Assembly: GCA_000961765.1 (NCBI GenBank)
Contig: LADT01000090.1
Coordinates: forward strand, 79,224-143,223
DNA: 64,000 nt
Direction of reading: 5' to 3'
Source of the DNA: Clostridiaceae bacterium BRH_c20a
GTDB lineage: Bacteria; Bacillota; Peptococcia; Peptococcales; BICA1-8
How positions within the stretch are numbered: position 1 is the first letter of the stretch; each line of letters opens with the position of its first letter. Shown one piece after another: positions 59,230 through 64,000 of this stretch. The translations under genes were made by a program, and so were the position numbers. The notes under the pieces are model-generated. The model did no database searches. It was not told where the DNA came from and worked only from the letters and a program-made list of their open reading frames with translations.

Positions 59230-60192
59230 ATGAAAAATAGAATAATAACTCAAATAGTTATTGTATTTATTGTATTAACAGTTATGGTATTAATGAAATA
59301 TCAAAAAGATATGGGGGTAGCCTATGAGCGTGTCCAAGGAAAGAGCAGTACTGTCTCTACGTCTTATGGAAATGTTGAATATACTGAGGTTGGAGCTGGC
59401 CCTGATGTTTTAGTAATCCATGGGGGTGGCGGTGGTTATGACCAAGGAGAGTTGCTTGCCCAAGCAGTTTTGGGTGATGAATTCAGGTGGATTGCACCTT
59501 CCCGTTTTGGCTATTTGGGGTCAAGTCTTCCTGAAGGGGCTACTTATGATGATCAGGCTCATGCTTATGCGGAACTCCTCGATCATCTTCAGGTTGAAAA
59601 GGTTTCAGTCATTGCCTTATCAGCCGGTGGGCCTTCAGCCCTTACTTTTGCCCTTCTTCATCCTGAACGGATTTCTTCCCTCACTCTTATTTCAGCCGGG
59701 GCTACAAATGTATTAGAACAAGAGGGGAAACAGGGTGTAAAACAAGGCAAGATGTTAGCAAACATAATACAAAATGATTTTCTCTACTGGGGTACGACCA
59801 AGCTATTTAAAAATCAGTTTATGCAGCTAATGGGAGCCAACAAAGAAGTGATAGCAGATCTCAGTCCTCAGCAATTAGAATTTATGGGCCAATTCATTGA
59901 TTATATGAACCCTGCTGCGCTGCGAAAGTCCGGTGCTGTTTTTGATCACTATGCTAAATTGCCAAATGAACGAATTGCTGGAATCAGCACCCCTACATTG
60001 GTCGTTCATGCTCAAGATGACACTCTTCAGCCGTATCAGAATGCTATCTTTACATCTTCTACCATTCCGGGTGCACGCTTGCTTAGTTTTGAAAAAGGTG
60101 GGCATTTCGTTGTGGCCATCGAAGAATCTATTGTGCGCCAGGAGGTATACAACCACATTTCTAATCCTGTACCCGCAACAAAGAATAAATAA
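59230..60192 (+). CDS. Alpha/beta hydrolase with N-terminal membrane anchor
   Basis: The 320-residue product has one N-terminal membrane segment (about 5-22, IITQIVIVFIVLTVMVL) and an alpha/beta hydrolase fold facing outward. Oxyanion region HGGGGGYDQGEL, nucleophile Ser in IALSAGGPSAL (GxSxG-like), catalytic Asp in VVHAQDDTLQP and His in KGGHFVVAI are all visible. GGGAGGAG precedes ATG 59230. Substrate unknown; esterase or lipase-like activity is possible. Downstream is a signal-peptide protein gene on the same strand. Confidence 0.88.
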   Translation: MKNRIITQIVIVFIVLTVMVLMKYQKDMGVAYERVQGKSSTVSTSYGNVEYTEVGAGPDVLVIHGGGGGYDQGELLAQAVLGDEFRWIAPSRFGYLGSSLPEGATYDDQAHAYAELLDHLQVEKVSVIALSAGGPSALTFALLHPERISSLTLISAGATNVLEQEGKQGVKQGKMLANIIQNDFLYWGTTKLFKNQFMQLMGANKEVIADLSPQQLEFMGQFIDYMNPAALRKSGAVFDHYAKLPNERIAGISTPTLVVHAQDDTLQPYQNAIFTSSTIPGARLLSFEKGGHFVVAIEESIVRQEVYNHISNPVPATKNK

Positions 60193-60339
60193 CTATTGAC
60201 GGGGATTGGTTTTGGGAAAAAGGCTAAAACTATTACTTATATTTTTTCTCATACTTTTTATACAATTTCCTTACAGTTGTACCAAATTCTCTTCTTATAC
60301 TAAGGACGTAAACCAAAAACAAAAAAAGGAGAGATGAAA

Positions 60340-60870
60340 ATGAAAAAAGTATTCACAGTTTTATTAATGGGTTTATTGCTTGTTAATTTTGGAGGAAGTG
60401 TCTTTGCAGAGGAGGGCCAACTCATAAATCCGGAAGATCAAAGAGCCCAAAAAATGGAACAACGTATGGAAAGAAGACAGATAAAATTAGATATAATGAA
60501 AGAATTTGTAGATGAAATTCATACAACTAACGCTCTAAAAATGGAGAGAAATACCTTAAGAAATCAGGTTATTGGAAAGCATGATATTCTAATTGATTTA
60601 TATATTGCAGCCCGAGAAGCCGATAACCAGGATGCCCTGCAAGAGGCCAATGCTTCTAGAGAACAGATCAAGGAATTAAATAACGAAATAGGGGATATTC
60701 AAAAACAAATTAATGATGCCAGAAACGCATTTAGAGATGAAGTCCAAAATGGCAATATCGCGGTTGCACAAGGTCATATAAATTCAGTTATTGACTTATT
60801 AACTTTGCAAAATGGGAAAATAGTAGGGAAGATAGAGCTATTAGCTCATATAATAGAAATATTGTCATAG
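60340..60870 (+). CDS. Secreted coiled-coil protein
   Basis: The 176-residue product has a signal peptide (about 1-25, LLMGLLLVNFGGSVFAEE) and a charged, mostly helical mature part with heptad-like pattern (QRMERRQIKLDIMKEFVDEI; AREADNQDALQEANASREQIKELNNEI in pieces). It loosely resembles small Spy/CpxP-style envelope chaperones of Firmicutes but no motif is decisive. ATG 60340 has AAAGGAGAG ahead; ATG 60334 lies right behind that site. A strong terminator follows. Confidence 0.72.
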   Translation: MKKVFTVLLMGLLLVNFGGSVFAEEGQLINPEDQRAQKMEQRMERRQIKLDIMKEFVDEIHTTNALKMERNTLRNQVIGKHDILIDLYIAAREADNQDALQEANASREQIKELNNEIGDIQKQINDARNAFRDEVQNGNIAVAQGHINSVIDLLTLQNGKIVGKIELLAHIIEILS

Positions 60871-60941
60871 TAATCTTGAGAATTAGAACTGCCTCTATTG
60901 AGAGTTTAAAATTGCTAATAATAATGGCTCTTAAATTCAGT

Positions 60942-60975
60942 AAGGGCAGGATTTCATTTAGGAATCCTGCCCTTT
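60942..60975 (+). terminator. Terminator after secreted coiled-coil gene
   Basis: AAGGGCAGGATTT and AATCCTGCCCTTT arms, eight-base loop, T-rich tail. Confidence 0.85.
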
Positions 60976-61073
60976 AACATATCCGGGCAATTATTATTTA
61001 GGATTAATAAATTGAAAAGGGTTATTTATAAAATTGAGAGAATATTGTAGAAAACATTATAGTGGGAGGAACC

Positions 61074-62246
61074 ATGAAGCATATTTTTGTTGTTGATGAT
61101 GAACACAATATCAGAGATCTGATTAGAAAGTACTTAGAAATAGAGGGGTATAAGGTAACCTGTTTTTCCAGCGGAGAAAATGTTGCCCTTGAAATAGAAC
61201 GATTAAGGCCTGCTCTGATAATTATGGATATTATGATGCCGGGAATAGATGGATTGGAGGTATGTCGGCAAATTCGCGCCAAAAGTGAGGTGCCTATAAT
61301 TTTTGTTTCCGCCAGGGATGAGGAGCTTGACAGAATACTTGGTTTAGAGCTAGGTGCTGATGATTACCTAAGCATATTTATTGCGGGACTGATTGCCCTA
61401 ATAATCGGGTCAATTTTGGGGCGAAGCTTAACAAAACCATTGGAGAATTTAATGAAATACATGATAGAGTTTTCCTTGAATAAACCTCAAAAACAGCTTT
61501 TAATCAAAACTGGTGATGAAATTGAAAAGTTGGCACTATGTTTTCATAAATTAGCTGAAAAGCTGAGAAATTACGATGAGTACCAAAAGAAATTCCTGCA
61601 AAACACCTCCCACGAGTTAAAAACCCCATTAATGTCCATTCAGGGTTATGCGGAAGCCATTAAAGACGGGGTAGTAGAGGGGAAGGAGGCAGAGGAAAGC
61701 TTGGATATTATTATTGAAGAAAGTCAGCGTTTAAAAAAGGTGGTCGAAGAAATAATATACTTGACCAAGCTGGAAAATGCAGATGATACTTTTGAGTTAA
61801 CATATTTTAAAATTGGGCTTCTAGCAGAAGGAGTTGTTAAAAGCTTGAAAGCTTTGGCAGCGGAAAAACAAATTGATGTTGAAATCAAGGGTGACCTGGA
61901 GACGGGAGGATACTTTGACGAGGGAAAATTGCGAAGAGCCTTAATAAATATTATCGCCAACTGTTTAAGATATGCTAAAAGAAAAGTAATAATTGATTTG
62001 CTTAATAACGGATCTTATCTGGAAATTAAAATATTTGATGACGGACCCGGTCTTAAAGATGGAGAGGAAGAAAAGATCTTTCACAGGTTTTATAAGGGTG
62101 AACAGGGAGGAAGCGGCCTGGGCTTAGCCATAACCAGAGCCATCATTGAGGGGCATGGAGGCAGTATAGAAGCATTTAAGAGAGAGCCTACCGGGGCAGT
62201 TTTTGTTATTACTCTTCCCTTAAAGAGTAAAGAGGTTTGCTACTAA
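61074..62246 (+). CDS. Fused receiver and histidine kinase, probable deletion product
   Basis: The 390-residue frame joins two proteins in line. Residues 1-about 103 are an OmpR-type receiver (VVDDEHNIRD; phospho-Asp in LIIMDIMMPGIDG) cut off at GADDYLS, before the conserved Lys and the last helix. Directly after comes a kinase piece: a membrane helix (IAGLIALIIGSILG), HAMP-like region, HisKA (FLQNTSHELKTPLMSIQGYAE, in parts; His in SHELKTP) and HATPase_c (FDDGPGL, GSGLGLAI). The regulator's DNA-binding domain and the kinase's sensor and first membrane helix are absent, so it looks like a deletion fusing two adjacent genes. GGGAGGA precedes ATG 61074. Confidence 0.85.
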   Translation: MKHIFVVDDEHNIRDLIRKYLEIEGYKVTCFSSGENVALEIERLRPALIIMDIMMPGIDGLEVCRQIRAKSEVPIIFVSARDEELDRILGLELGADDYLSIFIAGLIALIIGSILGRSLTKPLENLMKYMIEFSLNKPQKQLLIKTGDEIEKLALCFHKLAEKLRNYDEYQKKFLQNTSHELKTPLMSIQGYAEAIKDGVVEGKEAEESLDIIIEESQRLKKVVEEIIYLTKLENADDTFELTYFKIGLLAEGVVKSLKALAAEKQIDVEIKGDLETGGYFDEGKLRRALINIIANCLRYAKRKVIIDLLNNGSYLEIKIFDDGPGLKDGEEEKIFHRFYKGEQGGSGLGLAITRAIIEGHGGSIEAFKREPTGAVFVITLPLKSKEVCY

Positions 62247-62448
62247 TTGCAGGGAAAGCATTTATATAAGATATGATATAATCCCGGTGAAGTGGTGCGG
62301 CAATCTCCTTCGTGCTTCCATGCTTTGTTTACTAGGGGAGGAGAACCTTCAGAAATGAGAAAGGGAATAATAAGATTATTTGAGGAAAAAATAAGAGTTT
62401 ATGAAATTGTAAATACAGCGATTATTAGTCTAATAGGGGGGATTATTA

Positions 62449-63510
62449 ATGAATATAATTGACTTAAGATCTGATACTGTTACTCAACCGACAAAAGCTA
62501 TGCGAGATGCGATGTACCACGCAACGGTTGGAGATGACATTATGGGAGAAGATCCAACAGTTCGTGAACTTGAAGTATTAGTTGCAGGTATTTTAGGAAA
62601 GGAGGATGGTCTATTTACTAGTTCAGGTACAATGGCAAATCAGCTTGCGGTGATGTCATTTACCAATAGAGGAGAAGAAGTAATTGTTGGTGATACATCC
62701 CATATATTCAATCTGGAGGTGGGAGGATTAGCTGCATTGTCTCAAGTACAAACTAGATCAATATCAGTGCCGGATGGAGTTTATGACATAGAAAAGTTGG
62801 AATCTTTAATCCAGGAAGAAGGAATACAAAGAGCTAGGACAGGCCTTATATGTATTGAAAACACTAACAACTTGAATGCAGGCCTAGTGGTTCCTATGGA
62901 AAATATTAGAAAAGTTTGCGAATTAGGAAAACGTTATGGGATTCCGATATACATGGATGGTGCAAGAATTTTTAATGCCTCAATAGCTTTAGGAATAGAG
63001 GCCAAGGGAATTGTAAAAGACGTTGATGCTACAATGGTAGCATTAACAAAAGGCTTAGCGGCTCCTTTTGGGGCGGTATTAGTAGGTTCCAAGGAATTTA
63101 TTGCAAAAGCAAGATGGTTTAAACAGAGGATAGGGGGTGGATACAGACAAGGGGGATTTTTGGCAGCGCCTGGTATTGTAGCACTGAATAGCATGTTGCC
63201 GCAAATAGCCATCGATAATGCTAATGCAAAGATATTAGGTAAAAGATTGTCAACAATAGACGGATTGTTAGTCGATACAAACAGAATACATACTAATATT
63301 GTTTCATGTTCTATTGAAAAATTGTATATCTCAATTGATGAATTTTTGGCCAAATTACTTGAAAAGAATATAAAGGTTAAGAGAATATCTAATACATCAT
63401 TTCGAATGGTCACCCATTATGGGATAACAGAATTGGAATTAAACCAATTTATAAGTACTTTAGAAGAAATAGTAATAAGGTTAAGTCCAGCGGTTAAATG
63501 TCAACAATGA
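62449..63510 (+). CDS. ltaE: Low-specificity L-threonine aldolase
   Basis: A 353-residue PLP enzyme that cleaves L-threonine (or allo-threonine) to glycine and acetaldehyde. N-terminal IDLRSDTVTQPTKAMRDAM, TSSGTMANQLAV, MDGARIFNA and the Schiff-base lysine in ALTKGLAAPFGAVLVGS are characteristic. GGGGGGATTATTA precedes ATG 62449. It is monocistronic; a short upstream frame at 62355-62462 overlaps the start but has no clear function. Full length. Confidence 0.93.
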   Translation: MNIIDLRSDTVTQPTKAMRDAMYHATVGDDIMGEDPTVRELEVLVAGILGKEDGLFTSSGTMANQLAVMSFTNRGEEVIVGDTSHIFNLEVGGLAALSQVQTRSISVPDGVYDIEKLESLIQEEGIQRARTGLICIENTNNLNAGLVVPMENIRKVCELGKRYGIPIYMDGARIFNASIALGIEAKGIVKDVDATMVALTKGLAAPFGAVLVGSKEFIAKARWFKQRIGGGYRQGGFLAAPGIVALNSMLPQIAIDNANAKILGKRLSTIDGLLVDTNRIHTNIVSCSIEKLYISIDEFLAKLLEKNIKVKRISNTSFRMVTHYGITELELNQFISTLEEIVIRLSPAVKCQQ

Positions 63511-63633
63511 ATTGGAAAAAAATATTGAATAATTGCGGTTTTTTTGGCTAAAAAGAGACAAAAAAGGAACACCCTAATAAACCTACCAAAATTAATTGGA
63601 AAAAATGGTAGTAAATGGTATGCCGATTGGAAA

Positions 63634-64000
63634 TTACTCTCCTTTTGGCGGCGTATAAAGCCGGTTGCTATGCAGCAGGGCATAGACAAGACGGACAAAT
63701 TTTCTGGCAGTTAGTGCAAGTGCTCGTTTATGTGGCGTTTTTGGGGTTTGGCTGTACTTTAGATCATAGAAGCGTTTAAACTCGTGATCGTGCATTCTCA
63801 CTTTGTTAGTGGCTTCCATGATGTAGTAACGCAAATACCTGTTACCAAACTTAATCAAATGAGTGTGTGCAGCCGTAAAATTGCCTGACTGGTGCTTAGT
63901 CCAGGCAATACCCGCAAACTTAGCTAAAGCAGCGTGATCCTTGAAACGATGAATATCACCGATTTCTGCTACAATACCGGCAGCATAAACAGGGCCAATC
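63634..64000 (-). mobile_element. IS110-family transposase, C-terminal end
   Basis: The minus-strand frame is open to the window edge, so it continues beyond base 64000. It encodes the IS110 Transposase_20 end: IGPVYAAGIVAEIGDIHRF (partial view), AKFAGIAWTKHQSGNF and GNRYLRYYIMEATNKVRMHD, ending LYTPPKGE with stop at 63634. IS110 elements are DEDD transposases that use a bridge RNA encoded next to the gene. The RNA-bearing non-coding end of the element probably lies to the left (about 63510-63633) or right outside the window; its boundaries are not visible. Confidence 0.85.

Noticed and set aside
62247..62448. Small RNA upstream of ltaE
   Set aside because: A TATAAT-like hexamer and GC-rich CGGTGAAGTGGTGCGGCAA stretch are present, but no known RNA family or terminator could be matched.
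62355..62462. 35-codon frame overlapping the ltaE start
   Set aside because: It has a distant purine-rich site but no recognisable pattern; a leader peptide cannot be shown from one sequence.

Overview
The window reads as a chromosome segment of a low-GC, anaerobic, endospore-forming Clostridia-type Firmicute. Sporulation genes (bofA, gin/csfB, yabG, veg, spoIIR, a SleB-type cortex hydrolase, a SPOCS/LysM coat-type protein), oxygen-sensitive 2-oxoacid:ferredoxin oxidoreductase genes, a split glutamate synthase and T-box and SAM-I leaders all point that way. The species cannot be named from sequence alone.

Region 1 (1-14.1 kb) follows the Bacillus dnaX-to-abrB gene order: dnaX (partial), ebfC/ybaB, recR, yaaL, bofA, gin, an Orn/Lys/Arg decarboxylase-type gene, darA, yaaR, holB, ricT, yabA, trmN6 (yabB), rsmI. 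A kor operon with a P-loop ATPase gene sits between bofA and gin. tmk, usually beside darA, is absent from its place.

Region 2 (14.1-19.9 kb) is an AT-rich accessory block inserted between rsmI and abrB. It holds secreted and membrane proteins, an ECF sigma factor with a DUF4367 partner, an N-terminally truncated zinc phospholipase C, a 3'-truncated radical SAM gene and a perfect 12 x 8-bp microsatellite.

Region 3 (19.9-31.5 kb) resumes the conserved order: abrB, T-box, metG, tatD, yabE-like, rnmV, rsmA, yabG, veg, with a ykuK-like gene, a sleB-like gene and a glycosyltransferase interspersed.

Region 4 (31.5-49.7 kb) holds a Ca2+/cation antiporter, a four-CAP-domain secreted protein, a SPOCS x3-LysM protein, spoIIR, an ANTAR regulator next to glnA, a five-gene glutamate synthase-type operon, and a SAM-riboswitch-controlled metY-metA pair. 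Together these cover ammonium assimilation and methionine synthesis.

Region 5 (50.1-64 kb) is accessory. It has a DUF488-DUF488-dual-OB operon, a PemK/MazF-like gene, transposase remnants, a LysM protein, a flavoprotein, YccF, a MalT-type LuxR regulator, an alpha/beta hydrolase, a REC-histidine kinase fusion made by deletion, a threonine aldolase and the end of an IS110 transposase.

The most striking non-genic feature is a modular family of dispersed intergenic repeats. Blocks such as GTCTATAGTC, GACTGGT, CAGTGCCCAG, TTGCGTCTGACA, GTCATCCTGAG, CTTAACCTAGCGAAGCG and TGTAGCACTG recur in the same relative order, in either orientation, in most long intergenic gaps. Several copies lie between a regulatory leader and the gene it should control.
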